Source: Rhizobium sp. Q54 (GTDB taxonomy: Bacteria > Pseudomonadota > Alphaproteobacteria > Rhizobiales > Xanthobacteraceae). Taken from it: a stretch of 36,871 bases of DNA. Below are positions 23,615 through 31,628 of the stretch, piece after piece. Position 1 is the stretch's first letter, and each line of letters opens with the position of its first letter. Under the pieces are notes generated by a model. It worked only from the letters and a program-made list of their open reading frames with translations, searched no databases and was not told the DNA's origin. Both the position numbers and the translations under genes were made by a program. Location of the stretch: positions 1 to 36,871 of the forward strand of contig CAMAWF010000027.1 of the NCBI GenBank assembly GCA_945861895.1, given 5' to 3'.

Positions 23615-25126
23615 CTAAAGATCATGCCCCGAATAGGAGCAGTTGAACGACTTGTTGCACAAGGGAAAGTCGGCGACGATATTGCCTTCGATCGCGGCTT
23701 CCAGCAGCGGCCATTGGAACCACGACGCATCACGCAGATGACAGCGCGCGATATGTCCGCCGTCGATACGCACCCAGGCGAGAACATCGCCACGGAAGGC
23801 TTCGACCAGACCGAGACCCTCGCCTTTCGCGCCGGCCATATCGATGCCGGTCCGCATCGGGCCATCCGGCAACCGATCCACGATCTGGTCGATCAATGAC
23901 AGGCTCTGCTCCACCTCGCGGATGCGGACCCAGACGCGCGCATTGACGTCTCCGCCCTCAAAGACGGGCACATCGAAAGTCAGCTGATCGTAAGGCGCGT
24001 AGCCGGGCGCGCGCCGCGCATCGAACGCACGGCCACTGGCGCGCCCGACATAGCCGCCGGCGCCGAATTGCCGCACCAGCGATGGCTGCACGATTCCCGT
24101 CGTGACAGTGCGGTCCTGCAACGACGCGGTGTTGTCGTAAAGCTCGATCAGAGCCGGGAATATGCGCCGGATTTCGGCAAGCAGCATTTGGATATCGGCG
24201 GAACCGTGGAGAAAGATTCCGTCAGCGACGCCGCCGGGCACGATGCGGTCCATCATCAGGCGGTGGCCGAAGCAGGAATTTGCCGCGCGCAAAACGCGCT
24301 CGCGCAGAATGCTGCATTGCGCATGCATCAGGCTGAACGACGCATCGTTGCAGATGGCGCCGATGTCGCCGAAGTGATTGGCGAGGCGTTCAAGCTCCGC
24401 CATCAGCGCGCGCAGGTAGATGGCGCGCGGCGGAACCGTCACCTCGAGCGCAGCCTCGACGGCGTGGGCGAAAGCGAGCGCATAGGCAACCGTGCTGTCG
24501 CCGGAGGTGCGGCCGGCAAGCTGCGCGGCCTTTTCAAGCGTCGCGCCCGCCATGAGCGACTCAATGCCCTTGTGGACGTAGCCCAGCCGCTGCTCGAGCC
24601 GCACGACTGTCTCGCCGTTGGCGGTGAAGCGAAAATGCCCGGGCTCGATGATGCCGGCATGCACCGGGCCGACCGGGATCTGGTGCAAGCCATCGCCTTC
24701 CGCCAACAAGAAAGCGTACGGCATCCGCTCCGATGGCCCGGCGCCACGCTCGCCGAGCGGATGCGTCACATCCCAGCAGCCGTGGTCGAGCCACGGCCGC
24801 GTGTCCGGCAATCCAATCGGTTGCAATCCATAGAGGCTCGCGATTGCGCGCTCAAGACGCATCGCAGGCGGGTGCAGCGCGCTTACCGACGGAAATTCTC
24901 CGCCCGGACATTCGCAGGTGACAACCGCAATCTCGTTTGTTGGCGCCGCCAAAATCGCCATATGCACCGCACCGGCCTCGCCCCAAAGTCCGAGCAGCGT
25001 AGCCTGCCCATCCACGAGCTGCCGGGCTGTGAATTGCCACCCTTCCTCGCCAACGACCACGCGCGGCCACGGCCGATGGGCTTCGACCCTACGGGCTCCC
25101 GGCAGCGTGTCGATCAGCCCTGGCAT
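23615..25126 (-). CDS. hyfG: Hydrogenase-4-like large subunit (HyfG-like) lacking the Ni-Fe cysteine ligands
   Basis: A 503-residue protein. Residues about 1-135 resemble the NuoC/30-kDa domain and 150-503 the NuoD/49-kDa/hydrogenase large subunit domain, the fusion typical of HycE/HyfG. LGYVHKGIESLM (from 181) and LMAELERLANHFGDIG (from 241) are family landmarks. Where active hydrogenases have R-x-C-G-x-C, this protein has LAGRTSGDS (203-211), with no cysteine. Where they have D-P-C-x-x-C at the C-terminus, it has PLCNKSFNCSYSGHDL (488-503), so two cysteines remain (490, 496) but with the wrong spacing. It therefore should not bind Ni-Fe. This pattern matches energy-converting hydrogenase-related (Ehr) complexes. 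The partner and reaction are unknown. Confidence 0.85.
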   Translation of the reverse strand: MPGLIDTLPGARRVEAHRPWPRVVVGEEGWQFTARQLVDGQATLLGLWGEAGAVHMAILAAPTNEIAVVTCECPGGEFPSVSALHPPAMRLERAIASLYGLQPIGLPDTRPWLDHGCWDVTHPLGERGAGPSERMPYAFLLAEGDGLHQIPVGPVHAGIIEPGHFRFTANGETVVRLEQRLGYVHKGIESLMAGATLEKAAQLAGRTSGDSTVAYALAFAHAVEAALEVTVPPRAIYLRALMAELERLANHFGDIGAICNDASFSLMHAQCSILRERVLRAANSCFGHRLMMDRIVPGGVADGIFLHGSADIQMLLAEIRRIFPALIELYDNTASLQDRTVTTGIVQPSLVRQFGAGGYVGRASGRAFDARRAPGYAPYDQLTFDVPVFEGGDVNARVWVRIREVEQSLSLIDQIVDRLPDGPMRTGIDMAGAKGEGLGLVEAFRGDVLAWVRIDGGHIARCHLRDASWFQWPLLEAAIEGNIVADFPLCNKSFNCSYSGHDL

Positions 25127-25140
25127 GATGTTTTCCGGCT

Positions 25141-26580
25141 CTATCCGAGTAGTTTCGCAACATTCTGGAACCAGGCTACCAGTGCCGGCGGCATGTAGAT
25201 GCCGGCCATGAACACCAGCGCGAGGTGCGCGAACATCGGCACATAGGAGGCGTCCGACTTCGCGACCGGGCCGCGCGGCTCACCGAAACAGATCGTGTTG
25301 AGGCGCAGAAACAGTGCGGCCAAAGCGAGCAGGATGCCGAACACGAGGATGATCGCCAGCAAAGGCTCGCGCGCAAAGGTCGAGGTCACCACCAGGAACT
25401 CGCTCATGAATATGCCGAGCGGCGGCAGCCCGGCGATGGCGACGACGCCCAACACCAGGCCCCAACCGAGCACCGGATTGGTTTCGGTCAGCCCACCCAT
25501 GTCGGCGATGCGCTGCGTTCCCTTCACCTGCGCGATGTGACCGACGGCGAAAAAAATCGCCGACTTCGTCAGCGAATGCATCGTCATATGCAGCAGCCCG
25601 GCAAAATTGGCCAGCGGGCCGCCCATGCCAAAAGCAAAGACGATGATGCCCATGTGTTCGATCGAGGAATAGGCGAACATACGCTTGATGTCGCGCCGGC
25701 GGAACAGCATGAAGCTCGCGAAGACAACCGAGATCAGCCCCATCGTCACCATCAACGAACCCGGCGCGATTGCCACCGGGTTCACCGCCAGCAGCATCTT
25801 GAAGCGCAGCAACGCATAGAGCGCAACATTGAGAAGAAGACCCGAGAGCACGGCTGAAATGGGGGTAGGACCCTCCGCATGGGCGTCCGGCAGCCAGGCG
25901 TGCAGAGGCGCGAGCCCCACTTTGGTGCCGTAGCCGAGCAGCAGAAACACGAAGGCGACGTTGAGCAGCGCCGGGTCGAACGCCGCCGCGCGCGTGATCA
26001 GCACGGTCCACACCATGGCGTCGAGGCCTTCGCCGAACACCGGCAGCGCCGCCATGTAAACCAGGATGGTTCCAAACAGCGCCAGCGCGATGCCGACGCT
26101 GCCAAGGATGAAATATTTCCATGCCGCTTCCAGCGCCTCGTGAGTTCGGTAGATGCCGACCATAAGCACCGTCGTCAGCGTGGCGATTTCGATAGCGACC
26201 CACATCACGCCGATATTGTTGGCGACCAGCGCGAGGTTCATCGCGAACATCAGCACCTGATACATCGCGTGATAAAAGCGCAGGAAACTCGGCTTCAACC
26301 GGCCGGATTCAAGTTCGTGCCCGATATAGCTCGCGCTGAACACGCTGGTGGTAAAGCCGACAAAGGTGGTGAGCACGATGAAAACGACGTTGAGATCGTC
26401 CACCAGCAGATACGGTCCCGGCTGCGGCCGATCGTAGAACAGCGAGAGGGCGGCAAGCAACGTGAGCAGCGTTGCCAGCACGTTGAGCCGCGCGCCGATC
26501 CGGTAGCCCGGCAGCATTGCAAGCAGAGCCGCCGCCGTTATCGGAATTATCAGGACCGCTGTCACCGCGTTGAAGATCAT
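25141..26580 (-). CDS. hyfF: Hydrogenase-4-like antiporter-type membrane subunit (HyfF-like)
   Basis: A 479-residue membrane protein with about fourteen helices of the Mrp/NuoL-M-N family. The proton-path charges are visible: Glu in MWVAIEIATLTTV, Lys in LGYGTKVGLAPLHAWLPDAH, and His/Lys in HMTMHSLTKSAIFF. ATG 26580 is chosen because it overlaps the hyfE stop as ATGA and gives a family-like N-terminus (MIFNAVTAVLIIPITAAALL). The frame is open far upstream but that part is antisense-like sequence inside hyfE. It would move H+ or Na+ in the membrane arm. Confidence 0.88.
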   Translation of the reverse strand: MIFNAVTAVLIIPITAAALLAMLPGYRIGARLNVLATLLTLLAALSLFYDRPQPGPYLLVDDLNVVFIVLTTFVGFTTSVFSASYIGHELESGRLKPSFLRFYHAMYQVLMFAMNLALVANNIGVMWVAIEIATLTTVLMVGIYRTHEALEAAWKYFILGSVGIALALFGTILVYMAALPVFGEGLDAMVWTVLITRAAAFDPALLNVAFVFLLLGYGTKVGLAPLHAWLPDAHAEGPTPISAVLSGLLLNVALYALLRFKMLLAVNPVAIAPGSLMVTMGLISVVFASFMLFRRRDIKRMFAYSSIEHMGIIVFAFGMGGPLANFAGLLHMTMHSLTKSAIFFAVGHIAQVKGTQRIADMGGLTETNPVLGWGLVLGVVAIAGLPPLGIFMSEFLVVTSTFAREPLLAIILVFGILLALAALFLRLNTICFGEPRGPVAKSDASYVPMFAHLALVFMAGIYMPPALVAWFQNVAKLLG

Positions 26581-27239
26581 CGCCGCTCCCCACGGAAGCG
26601 GTCGAGCGCGCTTATATCCACCGTGTCGAAGCGCTCGCGGATGCGGAACAGGAAGATGCCGATCACGATGAAAGCGATCAGGATCGAGAAGGCGACGCTG
26701 ATTTCCACCACCAGCGGCATCCCCTTGGCGCCGGTGGCGGCGAGCACGAGCCCGTTCTCCAGCGACATGAACCCGATCACCTGGCTCACCGCGTTGCGCC
26801 GCGTCACCATCATCAACAGACCGATCAGCACCACCGAGAGAGCGAAGGCGAGGTCTTCGCGCGCCAGCGGGTCGGCGCCCGGCGTCACCCGCAGCATGAC
26901 CACCATCGCTAGCGCGACGAGGCCGATTCCGGCCAGCATCGTAAGGCCGACGCCGACGACATTCTCGATCTCGCGATGAATGCCGAGCCGCACGATAATC
27001 CTGTGCAATACCACCGGGATTACGATCGCCTTGAAAACCAGCGCGATCAGCGCGGTGATGTAGAGATGCGGGGCCGCCTGGACATAGGCTTGCCAGGCCA
27101 CCGACAGCGCCAGCACCAGCGCGTGCAGCGCGAACATGTTGAGCAGCGCCGAAAGCCGGTCCTGATAGAGCTGCATGAAGCTCACCAGTACAAGCGAGCC
27201 GGCGAGCATATGCGCGATGTCGAAGACCAAACCCTGCAT
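26577..27239 (-). CDS. hyfE: Hydrogenase-4-like membrane subunit (HyfE-like)
   Basis: A 220-residue protein with about six helices. YVQAAPHLYITALIALVFKA and RRNAVSQVIGFMSLENGLVL match the HyfE family. The latter resembles NuoK, with a Glu in a helix (SLENGLVLAA). It starts one base inside the hyfC stop and overlaps hyfF by 4, so the membrane-arm genes are translationally coupled. It ends with a cytoplasmic charged tail (RIRERFDTVDISALDRFRGE). Confidence 0.86.
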   Translation of the reverse strand: MQGLVFDIAHMLAGSLVLVSFMQLYQDRLSALLNMFALHALVLALSVAWQAYVQAAPHLYITALIALVFKAIVIPVVLHRIIVRLGIHREIENVVGVGLTMLAGIGLVALAMVVMLRVTPGADPLAREDLAFALSVVLIGLLMMVTRRNAVSQVIGFMSLENGLVLAATGAKGMPLVVEISVAFSILIAFIVIGIFLFRIRERFDTVDISALDRFRGERR

Positions 27240-28195
27240 CAGAAGCTCCTCGAGACGAAGCGCAGCAGCGTCGCCAGCAGTGCAAGCATCAATGCCGCGC
27301 CGAGAAACTCGGGCACGCGGAACACGCGCATCTTGGCGATCGCGGTTTCGAACATTGCGAGCAGGAAGCCGCCGACCGCAAGCTTGCCGATATAAGTGAG
27401 CGCGCCGATCGCGAGCGCCTGCGGCCCGGCCTCGGTCGTGCCCATGCCCCAGGGGGCGAACAGGCAGGCGATCAGCGAGACGTAAAGCAACAGCTTGAGC
27501 GAGGCGGAAAGTTCGATCAGCGCGAGATGCCGTCCGGAATATTCCAAAATCATCGCCTCGTGCACCATGGTGAGCTCAAGATGCGTCGCCGGGTTGTCGA
27601 CCGGGATGCGCGCGTTCTCCGCGATCGCCACCATGATGAGCGCGATGAGCCCGAGGCCGAGCGAGACGCGCAATCCCACTTCCGATGAGTTCATGAATGC
27701 GGACATGGTCGAGAGCTGGGTCGAGCCTGCGATCAGCGCCAGCATGAACACGATCATCAGCATGGCGGGCTCGGCGAGCGAAGCGATCATCACCTCGCGG
27801 CTCGAGCCGATGCCGCCGAAGCTGGTGCCGACGTCGAGCCCGGCCAAGGCCAGGAAGAATCGCGCGCTGCCGAGCAGCGCAATGATCGCGATCAGGTCTG
27901 CCGACCAGCTAAACAGCAGACCGGTGCGGAAAGTCGGGACCAATGAGAGAGCAACCCAGGTGGTCGCGAAGACAAGATACGGAACAACGCGGAACAACCA
28001 CGATGCACTCTGCGCCAGCACGACGTCCTTGCGCATCAGCCGAATGAGATCGCGGTACGGCTGAAGCAGCGGCGGTCCTTGCCGGCGGACCAGCCGCGCC
28101 TTGATTTTACGCACGAATCCGGTGAGCAGCGGACTGAGCAACAGCACCAGCAGCATCTGCGCGCCCTGGATGGCGACATCGACGATCACGGCCAT
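27239..28195 (-). CDS. hyfC: Hydrogenase-4-like membrane anchor subunit (HyfC/NuoH-like)
   Basis: A 318-residue protein of the NuoH/HycD family with about eight helices. The conserved cytoplasmic loops are present: RRQGPPLLQPYRDLIRLMRK, and AENARIPVDNPATHLELTMV followed by HEAMILEYSGRHLALIE. These acidic and basic residues form the link between the Fe-S arm and the membrane arm in complex I relatives, so coupling parts appear intact although HyfG has lost Ni-Fe. It overlaps hyfB by 10 bases. Confidence 0.9.
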   Translation of the reverse strand: MAVIVDVAIQGAQMLLVLLLSPLLTGFVRKIKARLVRRQGPPLLQPYRDLIRLMRKDVVLAQSASWLFRVVPYLVFATTWVALSLVPTFRTGLLFSWSADLIAIIALLGSARFFLALAGLDVGTSFGGIGSSREVMIASLAEPAMLMIVFMLALIAGSTQLSTMSAFMNSSEVGLRVSLGLGLIALIMVAIAENARIPVDNPATHLELTMVHEAMILEYSGRHLALIELSASLKLLLYVSLIACLFAPWGMGTTEAGPQALAIGALTYIGKLAVGGFLLAMFETAIAKMRVFRVPEFLGAALMLALLATLLRFVSRSF

Positions 28196-30195
28196 GATGC
28201 AATCACCAAAAGCAGGATGACGAGCGCCGCGAATACGAGACTAAGGTACTGACGGATCGATAGAAATTGCAGCCCATTGAGGCGTTCGGCGGTGAGCATC
28301 ACAGCGCCGGCGATCGGTGTGTAGAGCATGTCCCAGATCAGGTCGCGTAGCTCTACGCTCATCCGCGCCGGGCCCGGATCGCCCGGTTTCGGCATAACTA
28401 CTTGTTCGCGCGCGCGAAATACCAGCGTTCCGAACACCCGCCGGATCGGCTGGGCGAAGCTGCTGGCGGTATATTGCGTCGCCGGGCTTGCATCCGGATA
28501 ACCGCAATCCCACGCCGGCGCGCGGCGCAATTTGTCGGACGCCAGCCGGTGGATGGCGAAGGCGGCGAGCGAACCGGACATGAAGATGAAGAAAAAAACC
28601 AGCAGACCGTTGTACGAACTGCGGCTTTCCGCGACCGGGACGATCGACAGCCACTCGACGCCGATCTGCACCGGCATGCGGGCGCCGACCAGGCTGCGCA
28701 CCACCGGGGCCAACGTATCGATAAACAGACCAGGCAGAACGCCGACAATAAGACAGAACGCCGCGCAGGCGAACATGGCGGCAAGCGAGAAGCGATCTAC
28801 CTCCCGCGCCTGCTCGGCCGCCGGCGTGCGCGGCCGGCCGAGAAAAGCGATGCCGAAGGCACGCACGAAGCAGGCGGCAGCGAGCGCGGCCGACAAGGCG
28901 AGCAGCGCGCCGACCGCAGGAACCAGGAACTTCAAGCCCCAGGACGGCAGTTGCGGGCTTAACAGGATCGCCTGGAAGATCAGCCATTCCGATACGAAGC
29001 CGTTGAACGGCGGCAGCGCCGAGACGGCGATACACCCGATCAGCATGACGAAAGCGGTCTGCGGCATCCGATGGATGAGCCCGCCGAGACGCTCTATGTT
29101 GCGCTCGCCGGTGGCGGTGAGCACGGCGCCCGCCCCGAAGAACAACAGGCTCTTGAACAGCGAATGGTTGAATACGTGCAGCAGTCCGGCGGTGAGCGCG
29201 AGCGCCGCCGCCAACGGCATCCCATGCGCCTTGAAAGAAAGCGCGAGGCCAAGCGCGACAAAGATAAGCCCGACATTCTCGATCGTGCTGTAGGCAAAGA
29301 TACGTTTGAGGTCGCGCTCCATCAGTGCATAGAGCACGCCCATGACCGCGCTGGCGGCTCCGATGGTGAGCACGGGAATGCCCCACCACCACGCCGGTTC
29401 GCCAAGCAGATCGAACACGATGCGCACAAAGCCGTAGACGGCAACTTTAGTCATCACGCCGCTCATCAGCGCGGAGACGTGACTTGGCGCGGCTGGATGC
29501 GCAAGCGGCAGCCAGATGTGCAGCGGAACCAAGCCGGCCTTCGAGCCGGCGCCGATGAGCGCGAGGATCAGCACCAGCGCCACAAGCCCGGCCGACGGAT
29601 GCGCTGCACGGATCGCGGCGAACGTGTAGTCCCCGTCCGGACCGGCCAGCAGGCCGAATGCAAGCAGCAGCGTGAGCGTACCGAAGCTCGCCATGATGAG
29701 GTAGACATAGCCGGCATGGACATTTTCGCGCACGCGGTGATGCGCCATCACCAGCGCCCACGACGACAGCGACATGAACTCCCAGGAAATGAGGAAGGTG
29801 AAAGCATCATCGGCGAGCACGACGAGATTCATGCCGGCGAGAAATGCGGGGTAGAACGGCAGCACTCGCTGCGGCGCCTGCTCGTGGCGTCCGTAACCCA
29901 GCGCGTACAGACTGGCCGCGGCAATGCCAAGATCGACCACGGCAAGAAAGAACGATGAAAGCGTATCTATGCGGAAATGCGTACCGAGCCACGGCAGTCC
30001 GAGCGGCAGCGTCATGCTCACGGGATCAGCCGCACCAAGCAGATGCCCGATTGCAGCAAACAACAAAATCAGCGAGCCGATAAGGCTTGCCCCGTAAACG
30101 ATCTGCGCGGCAACCGATGCGCGTCCTATGACCACCGCAAGCACCGTGACAGCCAGCAAACCGGCGATGCAGTTCAAAGCAATGATTAATGTCAT
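28186..30195 (-). CDS. hyfB: Hydrogenase-4-like antiporter-type membrane subunit (HyfB-like)
   Basis: A 669-residue membrane protein of the NuoL/M/N family. FLISWEFMSLSSWALV carries the TM5 Glu, GSKAGLVPLHIWLPLAHP the TM7 Lys, and VFNHSLFKSLLFFGAGAV the TM8 His and Lys. The C-terminal about 160 residues include a cytoplasmic stretch with WDCGYPDASPATQYTASSFA, as in HyfB/HycC, before a last helix. It is the first structural gene of the operon and overlaps the XRE regulator by 4 bases. It is longer than HyfF because of the C-terminal extension. Confidence 0.9.
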   Translation of the reverse strand: MTLIIALNCIAGLLAVTVLAVVIGRASVAAQIVYGASLIGSLILLFAAIGHLLGAADPVSMTLPLGLPWLGTHFRIDTLSSFFLAVVDLGIAAASLYALGYGRHEQAPQRVLPFYPAFLAGMNLVVLADDAFTFLISWEFMSLSSWALVMAHHRVRENVHAGYVYLIMASFGTLTLLLAFGLLAGPDGDYTFAAIRAAHPSAGLVALVLILALIGAGSKAGLVPLHIWLPLAHPAAPSHVSALMSGVMTKVAVYGFVRIVFDLLGEPAWWWGIPVLTIGAASAVMGVLYALMERDLKRIFAYSTIENVGLIFVALGLALSFKAHGMPLAAALALTAGLLHVFNHSLFKSLLFFGAGAVLTATGERNIERLGGLIHRMPQTAFVMLIGCIAVSALPPFNGFVSEWLIFQAILLSPQLPSWGLKFLVPAVGALLALSAALAAACFVRAFGIAFLGRPRTPAAEQAREVDRFSLAAMFACAAFCLIVGVLPGLFIDTLAPVVRSLVGARMPVQIGVEWLSIVPVAESRSSYNGLLVFFFIFMSGSLAAFAIHRLASDKLRRAPAWDCGYPDASPATQYTASSFAQPIRRVFGTLVFRAREQVVMPKPGDPGPARMSVELRDLIWDMLYTPIAGAVMLTAERLNGLQFLSIRQYLSLVFAALVILLLVIASWP

Positions 30196-30446
30196 GTCGC
30201 GACCTTTTTGAGCCGCACGCCCCGGCCGCCGCCAGCACTGGCCGTATTGTCGGAGATGAGTTCGAGGCCGGCAGATTCGAACGCCGCCACAAGTTTCATA
30301 AGCGAATCGACATTGCCGCGGACGACCCCGTCGCTCGACTCCATCCGCTGTATCGTCGGCAGAGAGAGGCCTGAGCGCTGCGCGAGCTCACGCTGATCGA
30401 TTCCGAGCAGCGCTCTCACCGCCCGCATTTGAGATCCGGTCATCAT
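30192..30446 (-). CDS. Small XRE-family (Cro/C1-type HTH) regulator heading the hyf-like operon
   Basis: An 84-residue protein made almost only of a helix-turn-helix domain: QMRAVRALLGIDQRELAQRS, then GLSLPTIQRMESSDG, which is the recognition helix region. A short tail ends AGLELISDNTASAGGGRGVRL. It starts with ATGATG at 30446/30443 with no clear Shine-Dalgarno, so it may be leaderless or weakly expressed. The stop overlaps hyfB by 4 bases, so it is the first gene of the operon and probably controls it. It contrasts with the sigma-54 activator HyfR of E. coli. Confidence 0.85.
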   Translation of the reverse strand: MMTGSQMRAVRALLGIDQRELAQRSGLSLPTIQRMESSDGVVRGNVDSLMKLVAAFESAGLELISDNTASAGGGRGVRLKKVAT

Positions 30447-30457
30447 ATATCAGATAT
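30447..30457. promoter_or_regulatory. Candidate operator for the XRE regulator
   Basis: ATATC-A-GATAT is a perfect 5-bp palindrome around one base, placed directly upstream of the regulator start codon in an AT-rich patch (30440-30475) that contrasts with the GC-rich surroundings. A dimeric XRE protein bound here would block its own operon. It was found by eye, with no second copy seen. Confidence 0.45.
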
Positions 30458-30480
30458 CAAAATAGATAATTCCAACGTTG

Positions 30481-30768
30481 CTATTGATGCTTACTTTGAA
30501 CAGAACGAAATTTCAACAGCAATGAGGATGTGTCCTCAAGCCGCGGATAACAGCAACCTAGATGCCGCGCATCGGCTGGCTTGCCACTCAACCAGACCGC
30601 CCACAAGGCGACGGCAGCGGTAATTACAATGACGATGCTTTCAAGCGCGTCGGAATAAAGGGCGACGCTGCCTGTGATGCGATACGCAAGATACTTGAGC
30701 GCCATCACCACCATGGCGACGACGATGCTACAACTTTCGGTTATCAGAAGACGATCGAAGCGACGCAA
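30481..30768 (-). pseudogene. Truncated N-terminal remnant of a cation diffusion facilitator (CDF) metal transporter
   Basis: A 95-residue frame whose first about 69 residues are a good CDF N-terminus: two helices (SCSIVVAMVVMALKYLAYR, then ITGSVALYSDALESIV) and the loop GKPADARH. Full CDF proteins (about 290-320 residues) continue here with a G-H-x-K-x-E motif. This one switches to unrelated sequence (LGCCYPRLEDTSS) and stops. Helices 3-6 and the cytoplasmic domain are missing and are not found nearby. It looks like a deletion remnant. The flanking bases 30769-30882 hold no recognisable gene. Confidence 0.75.
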
Positions 30769-30882
30769 TATGCCTGTCGGGCCCCACGATTAAGGGACGA
30801 TGCGCATAGCAGGCGATCACCGTTGCCATAATGGTCGTTCATGCAACTGCGACACGGTCGCAAAGCTTGGCAGTTTCAATAT

Positions 30883-31443
30883 CTACGGGGCAGTGACAAC
30901 CGGGTATGGCTTTGGCTCAACGGTTGCTGACGAAAGCCGCTTATACAGTTCACGCCGGCGTGCGAGCGGCCACCAATCGTACAGAAAGATCTCGAGAGGG
31001 CGCCAATTCGCCACCCACCCAAGGATCAGAAAGCTCTCCTCGACGAGCCGCTTGAATGGAGCTTCGAATAAAAATCCGCCTACGAAATGTGCCGACATTA
31101 GACACGCAATAAGAATCGGTACGCCGATCCCGAGCGAACGTCGACCAACCCGAAAGTGTTCATTGAGATCACGCTGAAGTACGCCGGCTCGATAGGTGAA
31201 GTATCGGCCCAGAGCTTCTCGAAGCTCTCTCGCTGCTTTGGTTTGGGCTTCGGTGTCAGGAAAATGAATGACAATTGTTATTGGCTGGTCGAGAGGCAAT
31301 TCACGTGCCCAACCGACAATATATTCTTCTGCTTCTCGATCTAGGTCTCGCTCGCGAAACGGAAACGGGTCGAGGGTGTGAAAAAGCTGAGCGAGGTCAA
31401 CGACCCGGAGTTCAATCACATCCTCTACATTCGTGGTTGTCAT
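30883..31443 (-). CDS. Uncharacterised membrane protein with two predicted helices
   Basis: A 186-residue protein I do not recognise by name. Residues 1-100 are soluble and charged (VVIHFPD-like strand, then EAQTKAARELREALGRYFTY). Residues about 104-127 form a hydrophobic helix and 134-160 a second, tryptophan-rich one (ILGWVANWRPLEIFLYDWWP), followed by a basic tail RRRELYKRL. It lies upstream of the CDF remnant and downstream of the formate channel gene, all on the minus strand. Codon use is less GC-biased than in the flanking operons. The 185 bases between it and the channel gene hold nothing recognised. Confidence 0.6.
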   Translation of the reverse strand: MTTTNVEDVIELRVVDLAQLFHTLDPFPFRERDLDREAEEYIVGWARELPLDQPITIVIHFPDTEAQTKAARELREALGRYFTYRAGVLQRDLNEHFRVGRRSLGIGVPILIACLMSAHFVGGFLFEAPFKRLVEESFLILGWVANWRPLEIFLYDWWPLARRRELYKRLSSATVEPKPYPVVTAP

Positions 31444-31628
31444 AATGCTGCAAGTCGGGTTGCGGATGGCCTGCCGAGATCACAAGGGAACAATATTTCA
31501 AAAAAAAGGGATACGAGCAGGGCAGTGCTGATTCAGGCTACCATGATTCAATACTGGGAAAGGCAAGGTCTGGACCATTCGAAGGTGAAAGCCCCCTGGT
31601 AGGCAGATGAGTTACGCATTGATCAAAT

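Noticed and set aside
26581-27285. N-terminal extension of hyfF by 235 residues
   Set aside because: The extension overlaps all of hyfE in another frame and lacks helices; ATG 26580 in an ATGA overlap gives the family-like N-terminus.
28241-29392. 383-codon minus-strand frame inside hyfB
   Set aside because: It is an alternative frame of hyfB, basic and without membrane segments or motifs.
23084-30195. Respiratory complex I (nuo) operon
   Set aside because: NuoE, F, G, I, J and a separate NuoK are absent, NuoC and NuoD are fused in the HyfG manner, and HyfE is present, so the hydrogenase-4 branch fits better.
31378-31602. 74-codon plus-strand frame in the spacer before the formate channel gene
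   Set aside because: It starts inside the unknown membrane protein gene on the other strand, has no ribosome binding site and no recognisable motif.
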